From NCBI RefSeq assembly GCF_024498195.1, contig NZ_CP101824.1, forward strand, positions 1,860,001-1,924,000: a stretch of 64,000 nucleotides of DNA, in the 5' to 3' direction. Source of the DNA: Halovivax cerinus. GTDB lineage: Archaea > Halobacteriota > Halobacteria > Halobacteriales > Natrialbaceae. Below the pieces are notes generated by a model that saw nothing but the letters and a program-made list of their open reading frames with translations, had not been told where the DNA came from and did no database searches. Both the position numbers and the translations under genes were made by a program. The stretch's first letter is position 1, and each line of letters opens with the position of its first letter. Below, one piece after another: positions 47,939 to 56,839 of the stretch.

Positions 47939-48007
47939 CTGGCCCAGCAGGCCACTCCGAAACTGGAACCGTACCGTCTTGGTTCTACGGCGGGTACCCT
48001 CAGGCGG

Positions 48008-48508
48008 ATGGAGGTCCACGTCTACTACGAGGGCGACGACGACCCGAAGAAGTGTACGGCTCGGCGGCTAGAACGCTTCGACGAGACGATACTCCATCGC
48101 TCGATGGGGGGCGTGCCCTACGGCGTCGTTCTCAACCCACACGCGGAGCAGGCCCTCTCGCCGGCGGATCGTGAGGAGGCGATCACCACTCTCGTCGCCC
48201 TCGATTGCTCGTGGGAGTCCGCCGGCGAGGCCGCATTCTCGATGCCCGGCGAACACCGTGCGCTCCCGTTCCTCGTCGCGGCCAACCCGGTCAACTTCGG
48301 TCGGCCGTTCCGGCTGACCACCGTCGAAGCGCTCGCGGCGGGCCTGTGGATCCTCGGCGACCCGGACCACGCCGAGGATCTCCTCGAGCCCTTCCGCTGG
48401 GGCGAGACCTTCCTCGAACTGAACGAAGAGCCCTTGCGACGGTACGCCGACTGTCGGGACTCGACCGAGGTGGTGGCCGTCCAGGACGAGTATCTCGTCG
48501 AGGAGTGA
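48008..48508 (+). CDS. tsr3: 16S/18S rRNA aminocarboxypropyltransferase Tsr3
   Basis: This 166-residue protein has the Tsr3 (DUF367) signatures: [13 protein letters not shown] near residue 12, [10 protein letters not shown] near residue 64, and [19 protein letters not shown] near residue 86. A glycine-rich helix follows ([15 protein letters not shown]). Tsr3 transfers the 3-amino-3-carboxypropyl group from S-adenosylmethionine to a modified uridine in small-subunit rRNA. The size is typical of archaeal Tsr3 (about 165-180). Confidence 0.93.
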   Translation: MEVHVYYEGDDDPKKCTARRLERFDETILHRSMGGVPYGVVLNPHAEQALSPADREEAITTLVALDCSWESAGEAAFSMPGEHRALPFLVAANPVNFGRPFRLTTVEALAAGLWILGDPDHAEDLLEPFRWGETFLELNEEPLRRYADCRDSTEVVAVQDEYLVEE

Positions 48509-48577
48509 GTGGCTGTGTCGGTGTGCTCGCACCGATCGACCCGGACAATTATCATTGTGGAGTCATATATTTCGGGT

Positions 48578-48766
48578 ATGGTGAGCCTCGGCCACCGTCC
48601 CTCCTCTACGATCGGAACCGTACTGGGCGCCCTCGTCGCACTCGTTGCCGTCGTCGGTACCCAGTTCCTCGGCTGGGAATGGGGCGACGGCCAACTCGTC
48701 CCGACAGTGATCGGGGCCATCGCAGCAGCTATCGCGATCGTGCTGATAACCCGACAGTACCTCTAA
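48578..48766 (+). CDS. Small membrane protein
   Basis: This 62-residue protein is almost entirely two hydrophobic helices (TIGTVLGALVALVAVVGTQF and VIGAIAAAIAIVLITR). The start at 48578 has the TATA-like ACAATTATC about 30 bases upstream. Function is unknown. Confidence 0.65.
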   Translation: MVSLGHRPSSTIGTVLGALVALVAVVGTQFLGWEWGDGQLVPTVIGAIAAAIAIVLITRQYL

Positions 48767-48848
48767 TCCGTTCCCTACGAACCGGTCGCGGCCCGCGTTC
48801 ACGGTCAGCGAAAAAACGGTCGCGTCCCGAACCCGTCCGTGACGTCCG

Positions 48849-49475
48849 TCAGGCGGTCGCTTCGAGTTCGTCCAGACTCTCCAGGGCCTGGATGACGGCC
48901 TGCCGGTAGTTCTCGACCGGGGAGTCGTACTCCTCGCGGGCGAGCTGGGCGTACTCGTTCGTCGGCGCGGTCGAGGCGCCTTCGGGGTCGTCACGCTGGT
49001 CCGCCCACTCCTGGAAGGACTCGATTCGATCGAGGGTCCGTTCTGCGGTCTCGACGACCCAGCGGTCGCGTGTCGCCTCGTCGGCGACCGAGATGGACTC
49101 CGGTCGGAGCGAGACGGTGATCGAGCCGTCATCGGGCTCGTAGGTTCGCGGCTTGCCGACGACGGCGACGTATTCGGGCGGCTCGGCCTCGCGGAGCACG
49201 GCCGCGGCCTCCGGCTGGTACTGGCCCGCGTACGCGAAGAACGTCCCCGTCGGATCGACGATGCGCCCGCGCCAGTACTCCGAATCGTCACCGACGTCCT
49301 CGGTTTCGGTGAGGGTGCCGACGGCGAAGACGCGGTTGGCGCGCTCGCCCGTGGGTAAGAGCGCGTAGTTGGGCGCGCGCTCGTCGTCCGATTCCTTGAA
49401 CGTGTACGTCGCGTCGTTGAATTCCGTGGCGAAGACGCGGCGGGCGACTTCGCGCGAGAGTTCTGCCTGGCTCAT
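48849..49475 (-). CDS. rpap3: RPA3-associated protein
   Basis: This 208-residue protein starts MSQAELSREVARRVFATEFN, with an OB-like segment (RVFAVGTLTETEDVG, GRIVDPTGTFFAYAGQY) as in haloarchaeal COG3390 RPA-associated proteins. It lies directly after rpa3, in the same order and strand as the conserved rpa3-rpap3 pair. It works with RPA3 in single-strand DNA binding for repair and replication, by family. Confidence 0.9.
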   Translation of the reverse strand: MSQAELSREVARRVFATEFNDATYTFKESDDERAPNYALLPTGERANRVFAVGTLTETEDVGDDSEYWRGRIVDPTGTFFAYAGQYQPEAAAVLREAEPPEYVAVVGKPRTYEPDDGSITVSLRPESISVADEATRDRWVVETAERTLDRIESFQEWADQRDDPEGASTAPTNEYAQLAREEYDSPVENYRQAVIQALESLDELEATA

Positions 49476-49476
49476 G

Positions 49477-50406
49477 TTACATCGACCTCGCTCTGATCAG
49501 CAGGGGATCCGGATCCGCCGGCTCGGCGAGTTCCGAAACGTCGTCGGCGAGGACGTATCGTCCGAACGTCGGCCCCTCGATACGGTAGTAGGTTCCGATG
49601 ATTTCGTCACCGATCTCGTCGGCGACGATCGTCGTGTCGAGGGCGTCCATCGCCATCTCCTTTGCCTCCTCGAGCGAGATACCGGTGAGCGCCTCCGTCG
49701 CGTCCTGGTCGAAGATGACCTCGTGGGCATCGATCCCGTCGTCGACGACGCCCTTGATTCGGAGGTCGAATTCACCCTCGACGTCGCCGTGTTCCGAACA
49801 GCGGCCGTTCTGGAGGACGCGCGTGCAGTCGTCCTCGGGACAGCGCTTGATCAGGCCGGAGCCGCTCTGCATGGCGACCATCGCCCCCTCGATCTCGGAG
49901 GTGTCGGTTCCGACCTCGATATCGTCGTCGAGTTCCTCGATGACGGTCGTCTTGTTCAGCTTCACCGAGTACCGGCCCTGGTACTCGTCCGTGACGACGT
50001 TCTCGAGGCGGTAGACGCCGCCCTCGTCGAGCGACGGGAGGTCGGACTTGGCCCACTTCGTGAACTTGATCGTCCCGCTAGGATCGCCGAGCAGACCGAC
50101 CTGCGCGACGGAATCGCTGCGTGGCTCCCAGAGCTCGATCACCTTTACGGTCACGTCGACCCACTGTTCGGGCTCGTCGATCTCGGCGAGTTCGACGGAT
50201 TCGCTGCCGCCGCTCGCGATGTCCTCGCGTTCGAGGCCCGCCTGTTCTAGGTAGTGATTGGTAACGCTTCGTCGGGCCTCCTCGACGGGGACCTTGTACT
50301 CGTCGACGAGCGTCGTGAGTCTGTCCTCGACGTCGGAGACGTCGACGTCTATATGGTCTGAAAACTGCTCGTGTATGTCCGCTGCGTGTTGGCTAACGTC
50401 GCTCAT
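49477..50406 (-). CDS. rpa3: Replication factor A (RPA3-type) single-strand DNA-binding protein
   Basis: This 309-residue protein has an N-terminal helical domain (about 1-60), an OB fold (VDVTVKVIELWEP and following), a zinc finger CPEDDCTRVLQNGRCSEHG (C-x4-C-x8-C-x2-H) near residue 185, and a C-terminal domain. The single-OB plus zinc finger form and length (about 310) fit RPA3 and not the longer RPA1. It has its associated protein right downstream, one base away. Confidence 0.93.
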   Translation of the reverse strand: MSDVSQHAADIHEQFSDHIDVDVSDVEDRLTTLVDEYKVPVEEARRSVTNHYLEQAGLEREDIASGGSESVELAEIDEPEQWVDVTVKVIELWEPRSDSVAQVGLLGDPSGTIKFTKWAKSDLPSLDEGGVYRLENVVTDEYQGRYSVKLNKTTVIEELDDDIEVGTDTSEIEGAMVAMQSGSGLIKRCPEDDCTRVLQNGRCSEHGDVEGEFDLRIKGVVDDGIDAHEVIFDQDATEALTGISLEEAKEMAMDALDTTIVADEIGDEIIGTYYRIEGPTFGRYVLADDVSELAEPADPDPLLIRARSM

Positions 50407-50594
50407 GGTGCTCGCCTCCTCTTGTGTTCACTGGGAGGCATACGTCGGTTGGGTCCCGATGGTATTTAAAGTGCCGTAACCGGGGCGGAAGTGATTCACT
50501 CTGGCGATTCGAGACGTCCACCCTGCCAGTGCAGGGCGTCGGTAACCGTCGGCGACGGGCCTATGTCGATCCCCGTCGAAGCACGCCCATCGAC

Positions 50595-50906
50595 ATGTCC
50601 AATCGGCGACGCCTGAAACGACTCCTCCGGCAGAAACTGCGGGCGGCCGGTCGCCAGTACGAATCGTTGCGACGCTCGACGGACGACCAGCTCGCCGAGG
50701 CCCGTGAGTCCTACCAGCACGCCAGGAATGCACGCGGCATTCCGTCCGACGAGGAGGGGCGAGCCAAAATCGTCTGCCGACGCTACGCGGAGCGCCGCGC
50801 GGCGCTACTCGACGAGGAGTTCCGTCCCGCCTGTTACGAGGCGGGCCATCCCGACTGCGACGGCTGCGCGGAGGACGTGCGAGACGGACGCATCGAGACG
50901 TGGTAA
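50595..50906 (+). CDS. Small basic haloarchaeal protein, unknown function
   Basis: This 103-residue protein has a strongly basic N-terminus (SNRRRLKRLLRQKLRAAG) followed by a helical region and three C-terminal cysteines with His (CYEAGHPDCDGC), which could bind zinc. It may bind nucleic acid. It is divergent from rpa3. The family is not confidently recognised. Confidence 0.72.
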   Translation: MSNRRRLKRLLRQKLRAAGRQYESLRRSTDDQLAEARESYQHARNARGIPSDEEGRAKIVCRRYAERRAALLDEEFRPACYEAGHPDCDGCAEDVRDGRIETW

Positions 50907-51060
50907 ACGGGATGCGGCGATCAGAGTCCGTGGTGGTGACCAAACTGACGTGGCGGTCGAACCCGTTCGAACGCCGGAACACGCACGCCGACAGCCACGT
51001 CGCAGTGACGAACCCGTCTGACGAAGTGTTAAGTGGATTCGCGCGCCAATAGCTGGCAGG

Positions 51061-51453
51061 ATGGGCAACAAGAACAAGACGATCTCGTTCCGGGTCAACG
51101 AGGAGGCGTTCGCGGCGCTCCAGGAAATCGCCGAAGAACGCGACATCTCGTTGTCCGCCGTCTTTCGGGACTACGTCGACACGCTCATCGAACACGACGG
51201 ACAGGTCGCGGTCGTGCCGGAGGACGAACTCGGAGAGAGCGACGACGAGAACGCGTTCCCGCCGACCGTGGAGGTCCCGAAGAGCTTCTTGCGCGAACAC
51301 GAGCGGCTCGAACTCGAAACCGAACACCTGCGCGAGCAGTTAGAAGAGCACAAAGCCTACGTCACCGACCTCCGGGACCGCGTCGACGACGACGAAGAGG
51401 AGGTCCTCCTCCTCGACGACCTGGACGAAGACGAACCCTACCAGCTCGGGTGA
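51061..51453 (+). CDS. Ribbon-helix-helix DNA-binding protein with coiled coil
   Basis: This 130-residue protein starts with the RHH fold KTISFRVNEEAFAALQEIAE, followed by RDISLSAVFRDYVDTLIE (CopG/MetJ type). An acidic linker leads into a C-terminal coiled coil (HERLELETEHLREQLEEH) and an acidic tail. It is a dimeric DNA-binding protein; its target is unknown. TATA-like GTGTTAAGTGG lies about 30 bases before the ATG. Confidence 0.85.
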   Translation: MGNKNKTISFRVNEEAFAALQEIAEERDISLSAVFRDYVDTLIEHDGQVAVVPEDELGESDDENAFPPTVEVPKSFLREHERLELETEHLREQLEEHKAYVTDLRDRVDDDEEEVLLLDDLDEDEPYQLG

Positions 51454-51479
51454 CCGGCCGCGCTCGGTTACCGCCCGCC

Positions 51480-51935
51480 TCACCTCGCCAACTCGTTTTT
51501 CGCCTCGCGGATCTCGGCCTGCGTCTCCCGATCGCCGTCGACACCCGCCAGCGCTTCGGCCGCTTCGAGCGTTCGAACGCCACTGTCCAGGAACGAGAGC
51601 ACGTCGCCCGCGTAGGCGTAGACCATGTAGTCGTCGCTCATCACGTCGACGATCGCGTCGGGGCCGAGCCCCTGTGCCCGGAGATCGAGGAGGTATCGAA
51701 CGAACTTCCGCTCCGGGCAGCCGCAGTAGGGGTTGTCGTCGCAGTCGCAATCGAGGAAGTCACCCGCGAAATCGAGCACCCGATCGCGAGTCGCGTCGTC
51801 TAATTTCTCCAGTCCCTCCCCCTGGAAGAGCAAGTCGAGCGTCGCTCCCTTGAACGCCCCCTTCGGTACGTTCGTCTCGAGCTGGGAGGCGAGCTGGCGG
51901 TGATTCTTGACGTAGATCTTGTCGGTGATGGCCAC
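51480..51935 (-). CDS. DUF5814-like haloarchaeal protein
   Basis: This 151-residue protein has a cluster of Cys residues (LDCDCDDNPYCGCPERKF) that may form a small metal site, and helical segments (KFVRYLLDLRAQGLGPDAIV). It resembles the haloarchaeal DUF5814 family, which is also found attached to helicases. Function is unassigned. It converges on the RHH gene and sits 160 bases from tRNA-His. Confidence 0.75.
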   Translation of the reverse strand: MAITDKIYVKNHRQLASQLETNVPKGAFKGATLDLLFQGEGLEKLDDATRDRVLDFAGDFLDCDCDDNPYCGCPERKFVRYLLDLRAQGLGPDAIVDVMSDDYMVYAYAGDVLSFLDSGVRTLEAAEALAGVDGDRETQAEIREAKNELAR

Positions 51936-52052
51936 GCGTTGGCCGAGCTAGCGGCCGCCCGGCGAAAAGTCGTTCGGGTCGGCGCCGGCCCGGCCCGAAT
52001 CGGTCGGAGTTTCCGATACCGTGCGGAGATATCGCACACCTGCGACGAGGCG

Positions 52053-52063
52053 AAATGTATATC
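52053..52063 (+). promoter_or_regulatory. TATA box of tRNA-His
   Basis: AAATGTATATC is centred about 38 bases upstream of the tRNA, giving a 5' leader of about 10 bases. Confidence 0.6.
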
Positions 52064-52096
52064 AGGCCCTCAGCGGGTAGTTGTGAACGCATACGT

Positions 52097-52169
52097 GTCC
52101 GGGTTGGGGTAATGGTTATCCTTCAGCCTTGTGGAGGCTGAGAAGCGGATTCGATTTTCGCACCCGGAC
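52097..52169 (+). tRNA. tRNA-His (anticodon GTG)
   Basis: The cloverleaf closes fully. The acceptor GTCCGGGT pairs with ACCCGGAC, including the G-1 to C73 pair that marks histidine tRNAs. The D arm carries GG at 18-19. The anticodon arm is CAGCC-TTGTGGA-GGCTG, with anticodon GTG. The T arm is GCGGA-TTCGATT-TTCGC. CCA is not encoded, as usual in haloarchaea. The T stem has A53-U61 in place of the nearly invariant G53-C61, and a G-U next to it. AT-rich sequence and an HNH gene follow. Confidence 0.9.
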
Positions 52170-52253
52170 TCATAATATTTCTTACATTTTCACGGGCAGC
52201 CTCGGCGATGCGACAGCGCACAATTATCGGAAAACGGAAATCACCCCGCCAAC

Positions 52254-52265
52254 ATTTACTATAAT
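52254..52265 (+). promoter_or_regulatory. TATA box of the HNH gene
   Basis: ATTTACTATAAT is centred about 26 bases before the ATG at 52285, supporting that start. Confidence 0.6.
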
Positions 52266-52284
52266 TCGATCGGATACTGAATCG

Positions 52285-53134
52285 ATGTATCCGTGTCCGA
52301 CATGTGAACGAACGTTCGCAACCAAGCGGGGGGAGGGCTGTTCACCACACGAGTGTCCACGACGAGCGCCTCCCAAATAGAACGTGCAACTACTGCGGCA
52401 ACGAATTCCACTCTCCGTACGAGAAGGCGTACTGCTCCGATGAATGTCTCTCGAAGGCGGACTCGTACGCCGGTGAGAACAATCCAAACTTCCGCGGCGG
52501 GAAGGATGAAACCGAATGTGATCTCTGTGGCACGTCCTTTTCCTATTATCCATCCGAGAAAAAGGGTCACTATTGCGCTGAGTGCGTAGAGACTGCTGAA
52601 TGGCGTGAGATGCCGCCACTCACGGGCGAGAATAATCCCCGCTGGTCCGGCGGCAAACGCGCGTTCGAGTGCGCCGTCTGTGCCGACCCGGTCGAACGCT
52701 ACCCCAGCAACGCCACGGGCGAGGCGGTCCTCTGTAGCGAAGACTGCCGCCGAACGTGGCTCTCCGAGTCGTTCACCGGCGACGGCCATCCCAACTGGAA
52801 GGGCGGCGGCAACGAACCATACGGCGAGGGCTGGGCCGCGACGCGACGGGCGGCGCTCGAACGCGACGGCTACGCCTGCGTCCGATGTAGTACCGACGCC
52901 GACGCGCTCGGCCGCAACCCCGACGTCCACCACATCGTTCCAGTCCGACACTACATCGAGGCCGACGATTTCGAGAAGACCGACGCCCACACGCTGCAAA
53001 ACGTCGTAACACTCTGCCCACCCTGTCACCGGAACGCCGACTTCGGTCACGTGTCGGCCGGGACGTTGCGGGAGCTGATCGCCGTCGATCCGCCGCCGAG
53101 GGTTCCCGCCCCGCCGGACGCGGTACCCGGCTGA
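52285..53134 (+). pseudogene. C2H2 zinc-finger/NUMOD3-like HNH endonuclease with a frameshift
   Basis: The frame from ATG 52285 (YPCPTCERTFATKRG) must shift by one base to continue as AVHHTSVHDERLPNRTCNYC. Removing one G from the run of six at 52328-52333 restores a C2H2 finger and a 282-residue protein. Further parts: CNYC/CSDEC, CDLC/CAEC and CAVC/CSEDC zinc pairs; three NUMOD3-like motifs (GENNPNFRGG, GENNPRWSGG, GDGHPNWKGG); and a C-terminal HNH nuclease (CVRCSTDADALGRNPDVHHI, then HTLQNVVTLCPPCH). It resembles free-standing homing-type endonucleases. The first half is AT-rich, the HNH half GC-rich. It may be active if the shift is a sequence error. Confidence 0.85.
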
Positions 53135-53159
53135 GCGCCAGACTGGCGGGTACGCTACG

Positions 53160-54341
53160 TCAGTCGGCGAGGCGTTTGTTCATCGGCGATACCGACCCAC
53201 TCTGCTGAACCACGTCGAGCGCGGTCATGACGTCCGACTGGGAGATAATGCCGATCAGGTCACCGCCGTCCGCTCCCCAGTCCGCTTCGGGCGTGACGAC
53301 GAGTAGCTGGCCGACGCCCGCCTCGCGCATCCGTTCGATCCCGGTCATCACGTCGGCGGTCGGTTCGATCGTCGTCGGCTCGTCACGCATGATCTCTTCG
53401 ACCGTGTAGGCGTCGCGCTCTACCTGTTTGACGTTCCGCGCATCGGAGAGCGTGACCATGCCGACGAGTCGGCCGCCGTCGATAACGGGGTAGGCGGTGT
53501 GGCGCTCCTGGAACATGCGCTGGACGAGTTCCTGGACGGTGGTGTCCACACCGACGGTTTGCAGTCGATCCGCTGGCGTCATGATATCGGCCACCGTGAC
53601 GTCCTGGAAGGCGGCTTTCATCGTCACCTGCTGTGATTCGCCGGAGGCAGCGATGTAGACGAACAGTGCCACGGCGATCAGGACCGGATTCCAGGCGAAC
53701 AGGCCGAACAGCCCCATCAGAACGGCGAAGAATTTTCCGACGGTGGCCGCCTGTCGGGTGGCTTTCGCGTACGGCTGGTTGCGCGCAAGTAGCGCTCGAA
53801 GGACGCGCCCGCCGTCCATCGGAAACGCCGGAAGCAGGTTGAATATCGCGAGTACGACGTTCAAAATTGCCAGGTAGGCGAACGTAAAGCGGAGTCCGGC
53901 TTGCCCGCCGGGGGTGATCTGGAACGCGACGAACGAACCGATCCCAATCAACACGGAGACGATCGGTCCGGCGATGGCGATCGCGAACTCCTGGCGCCAG
54001 TTCTCCGGCATATCCGAGAGCGACGCGATGCCGCCGAGCAGCCAGAGCGTGATCGAGTCGATCGGATAGCCGAAGCGCCGGGCGGTCAGCGAGTGGCCCA
54101 GTTCGTGTAACACCACGCCGGCGAACAGGCCGATCGCGGCGACGAACCCCCAGAGGTACGGCGTTAGCCCGCCCGTGAGGGCGGCGACCTCGATACCTGC
54201 CCCCACCTCGTTTAAGATCTCCACCACCCCCTCGATCTGGCGACCGATGATGATCGCGAACACGGGGAGAATAAGCAAGAACGTGACGTCGAGCTTGATG
54301 GGAATCCCGAAGAGCGATCCGATCCGAAAACTCTTCCACAT
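53160..54341 (-). CDS. Site-2 protease family M50 metalloprotease with CBS pair
   Basis: This 393-residue protein has about six membrane helices. The zinc motif HELGH (VVLHELGHSLTARRFG) is near residue 85 and the third ligand is in FNLLPAFPMDGGRVLRAL near residue 170. A cytoplasmic CBS pair covers about residues 245-380 (VADIMTPADRL, VEEIMRDEPTT). It is an intramembrane protease, possibly gated by nucleotides through the CBS domains. The substrate is unknown; membrane-anchored regulators are the usual targets. Confidence 0.94.
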   Translation of the reverse strand: MWKSFRIGSLFGIPIKLDVTFLLILPVFAIIIGRQIEGVVEILNEVGAGIEVAALTGGLTPYLWGFVAAIGLFAGVVLHELGHSLTARRFGYPIDSITLWLLGGIASLSDMPENWRQEFAIAIAGPIVSVLIGIGSFVAFQITPGGQAGLRFTFAYLAILNVVLAIFNLLPAFPMDGGRVLRALLARNQPYAKATRQAATVGKFFAVLMGLFGLFAWNPVLIAVALFVYIAASGESQQVTMKAAFQDVTVADIMTPADRLQTVGVDTTVQELVQRMFQERHTAYPVIDGGRLVGMVTLSDARNVKQVERDAYTVEEIMRDEPTTIEPTADVMTGIERMREAGVGQLLVVTPEADWGADGGDLIGIISQSDVMTALDVVQQSGSVSPMNKRLAD

Positions 54342-54551
54342 ACCGACTCCTACCGTCGGTGGCCCCTTAAACTGTCCGCCGATTCGCCGCGAAGCGCCCG
54401 CGTAGCGGTCGAGGCTGGGCTGATTCGGCCACCGCCTGTGTCGGCGCTGGCGACTGGATGGACGACGACCGTGGACACCGATCGCACGGCATCTGCGGTT
54501 CGAAGCCTTTATCCGCGTTCTGGGCTTCGGTTCCGGTAAGTAACCACAACC

Positions 54552-55082
54552 ATGTCCGACAAACCCGCCTCAATGTACCGGGATATCGACAAGCCGGCGT
54601 ACACGCGACGCGAGTACATCACCGGCATCCCGGGTTCGAAGATCGCACAGCACAAGATGGGCGACACTACAGCCGAGCCGGAGGACTACCCCGTCCAGAT
54701 CAGCCTCGTCACCGAAGAGGCGGTCCAGATCCGCCACGGGAGTCTCGAAGCGTCCCGCCTCTCCGCCAACCGACACATGATCAAGAACGCCGGCGAGGGT
54801 AACTACAAGATGATCCTGCGCAAGTTCCCCCACCAGGTCATTCGGGAGAACAAGCAGGCGACCGGCGCCGGCGCCGACCGTGTTTCAGACGGCATGCGCC
54901 AGGCGTTCGGCAAGATCGTCGGCACCGCCGCACGCATCGACCGTGGTGACCGCATCTTCACCATCTGGTGCGACGTCGAGGACGCTGCCTTCGCCAAGGA
55001 CGCCCTCCGCCGCTCGTACAACAAGATCACGCCACCGTGTCGGATCGTCGTCGAGAAGGGCGAGCAGAAGCTCATCTCCTAG
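54552..55082 (+). CDS. rpl10e: 50S ribosomal protein L10e (L16)
   Basis: This 176-residue protein matches archaeal L10e throughout ([19 protein letters not shown] at the start, then [19 protein letters not shown], and [18 protein letters not shown] near the end). It lies at the tRNA-binding side of the large subunit. A TATA-like CCTTTATCC lies about 40 bases upstream. A GC hairpin follows. Confidence 0.97.
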   Translation: MSDKPASMYRDIDKPAYTRREYITGIPGSKIAQHKMGDTTAEPEDYPVQISLVTEEAVQIRHGSLEASRLSANRHMIKNAGEGNYKMILRKFPHQVIRENKQATGAGADRVSDGMRQAFGKIVGTAARIDRGDRIFTIWCDVEDAAFAKDALRRSYNKITPPCRIVVEKGEQKLIS

Positions 55083-55102
55083 GAACCGAACTTTTGCTCT
55101 GC

Positions 55103-55121
55103 GGGGCGCCTGGGGCGCCCC
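55103..55121 (+). terminator. GC hairpin after rpl10e
   Basis: GGGGCGCC-TGG-GGCGCCCC forms a perfect 8-base stem, 21 bases after the rpl10e stop. The rest of this 322-base gap holds a smaller GATCGC-TGCC-GCGATC hairpin at 55267-55282 and the T-rich element of the next gene. Confidence 0.45.
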
Positions 55122-55404
55122 TCGGCAAAACTTCGATGAAACGCACTCCTCCTTCCGTTTCGGGCGCGTAGCGCCCTTCATATCAGTCGTCGGCCCGCTC
55201 ACTCGGCTAGGGCCTCGTTCACGGTACGGAACTAGTGTAAACCAGCCTTCCCCGTGCTCGCACGTGGATCGCTGCCGCGATCACGCGCTCCCGGCCATCA
55301 GGATCGGCATGGCGATGTTGGGTACCCGTGTTGGTCCCCGAGAGTGATCCACGTCCCGGTGCCGCCTCGGATACCTTTTTGCGCTCGCGCTCGCTCGTTC
55401 GGGT

Positions 55405-56280
55405 ATGCTGGAGCTCGCGGTGGCGAATCGGGAGGAGACGTTCGAGCGGATGCGAGCGCCGCTGGCGGAACGGGGTATTCGGGCGAATCACGTGCCGGTG
55501 AGCGAGCGGGTCGTTCCGCTGGGTGACGGTGCGTCCATCGACGCGGGCGCGTACGACGTCGGCTTCGTGTACCCGGGACGGTTGATGGAGGGCGGCGTGG
55601 CCGACGCGATGCTCGACGTACCGTGGCTGAACGGGCTGTCGGCGGTGGCGACGTCGCGGAACAAGGCCGGCGTGCTGACGCGACTCGATCGGGCGGGTCT
55701 GCCGGTCCCCGACTCCGTGTACGTTTCGAACCCGGTCGACGAGGGAGACCTCGTCGACGTGTACGAGCGTTTCGAGCCGCCGGTCGTGGTCAAACCCAAC
55801 TCGACGACCCGCGGCGTCGGCGTCGCGAAGGCTCACGACCGCGATTCGTTCCTCGGAATCTGTGACTACCTCGGGCTGGTCCAGGACTACAAGGCGACGG
55901 GCGACAAATCCTTCCTCGTCCAGGAGTACCTCCCCGACGCGACCGATTACCGGGTGATGGTTCTGGAGGGTGCGTACGTGGGGGCGGTCGAACGCCGGCT
56001 TTCCGATACGGCCCGCGAGGCTGGCCAGTGGAAACACAACGTCCACCGAGGGGCCACGGCGAGTGGCGTCTCCCTCTCAGACGACCTGCGAGTGATCGCC
56101 GAATCGGTCGCTGAAACGCTCGAGATCGACCTTTTAGGGGTCGACCTCCTCGTGACCGACGACCGCGTCCTCGTCAACGAGACGAACGCGAGGCCGACCA
56201 TCGACGCGGCGACGAAGTACGAACCCGACTTCTACGACCGACTCGCGGACGCGATCGAGCGGCGGGTCGCGTCGGCGTAG
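55405..56280 (+). CDS. RimK-like ATP-grasp ligase
   Basis: This 291-residue protein has the ATP-grasp fold. A pre-ATP-grasp domain (about 1-90) is followed by VVKPNSTTRGVGVAKAHD near residue 130, FLVQEYLPDATDYRVMVLEG, and the metal-binding end VNETNARPTIDAATKY near residue 258. RimK-type ligases add amino acids such as glutamate to proteins or small acceptors. The acceptor is unknown. T-rich CCTTTTTG lies about 28 bases before the ATG. Confidence 0.88.
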   Translation: MLELAVANREETFERMRAPLAERGIRANHVPVSERVVPLGDGASIDAGAYDVGFVYPGRLMEGGVADAMLDVPWLNGLSAVATSRNKAGVLTRLDRAGLPVPDSVYVSNPVDEGDLVDVYERFEPPVVVKPNSTTRGVGVAKAHDRDSFLGICDYLGLVQDYKATGDKSFLVQEYLPDATDYRVMVLEGAYVGAVERRLSDTAREAGQWKHNVHRGATASGVSLSDDLRVIAESVAETLEIDLLGVDLLVTDDRVLVNETNARPTIDAATKYEPDFYDRLADAIERRVASA

Positions 56281-56342
56281 TCGGGGACCAGGCCGTGATA
56301 CCGCGGGTCAGAAAAGAAAAAACGAACGCGACGACGCGTCGG

Positions 56343-56741
56343 TCACTCGAGACTAATTCCGGAACTCTGTTCTGCGGGTTCGAAGACGACCTCGAGGACG
56401 CCGTTGTTGTAGGTCGCGCTCGCGGTGTGTTCGTTTACCCGGCGCGGCAGGGAGACGCGCTCGTCGTACTCCCGGTGTTCGCTCTTGGCCGAGATGGTCA
56501 GCGTCTTGCCGTCACACTCGAGTTCGATGTTTCCCTTCTCGACGCCCGGAAGGTCGGCCACGACGCGAATCTCGTCGGCCGTATCGTGGATGTCGACGTG
56601 GGTGTCGGAGCCGAACCCGTTCTCGACCGTCGTCGCCGAGGAGTCGAACTCGACGTTCGCACCCTTCATCATGTCGTTCATCATCCGCTCGATCTCGCGA
56701 AAGAGGTCGTCGAAGGGTTCGTCGCGGTCGTCTCGTCTCAT
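56343..56741 (-). CDS. Hsp20/alpha-crystallin family small heat-shock protein
   Basis: This 132-residue protein has a short N-terminal arm (RRDDRDEPFDDLFREIERMM) and the alpha-crystallin domain (EIRVVADLPGVEKGNIELEC, then YDERVSLPRRV, and YNNGVLEVVFEPAE). It holds unfolding proteins. AAAGCTTTT about 30 bases upstream is a candidate TATA box. It sits 98 bases downstream of gap on the same strand. Confidence 0.93.
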   Translation of the reverse strand: MRRDDRDEPFDDLFREIERMMNDMMKGANVEFDSSATTVENGFGSDTHVDIHDTADEIRVVADLPGVEKGNIELECDGKTLTISAKSEHREYDERVSLPRRVNEHTASATYNNGVLEVVFEPAEQSSGISLE

Positions 56742-56839
56742 GACGGTAGGTTGCGCCCGCCCGTGCAAAAGCTTTCTGTCGGCGAACGGGTTCGACGGCG
56801 TCCCACCAGCGGGTTCGCCAGGCGCGGTCGGCGCCCGTC

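Noticed and set aside
51480-53134. Complete integrated provirus or plasmid at tRNA-His
   Set aside because: Only one HNH gene follows; no integrase, replication or capsid gene and no second attachment repeat were seen before ordinary chromosomal genes resume.
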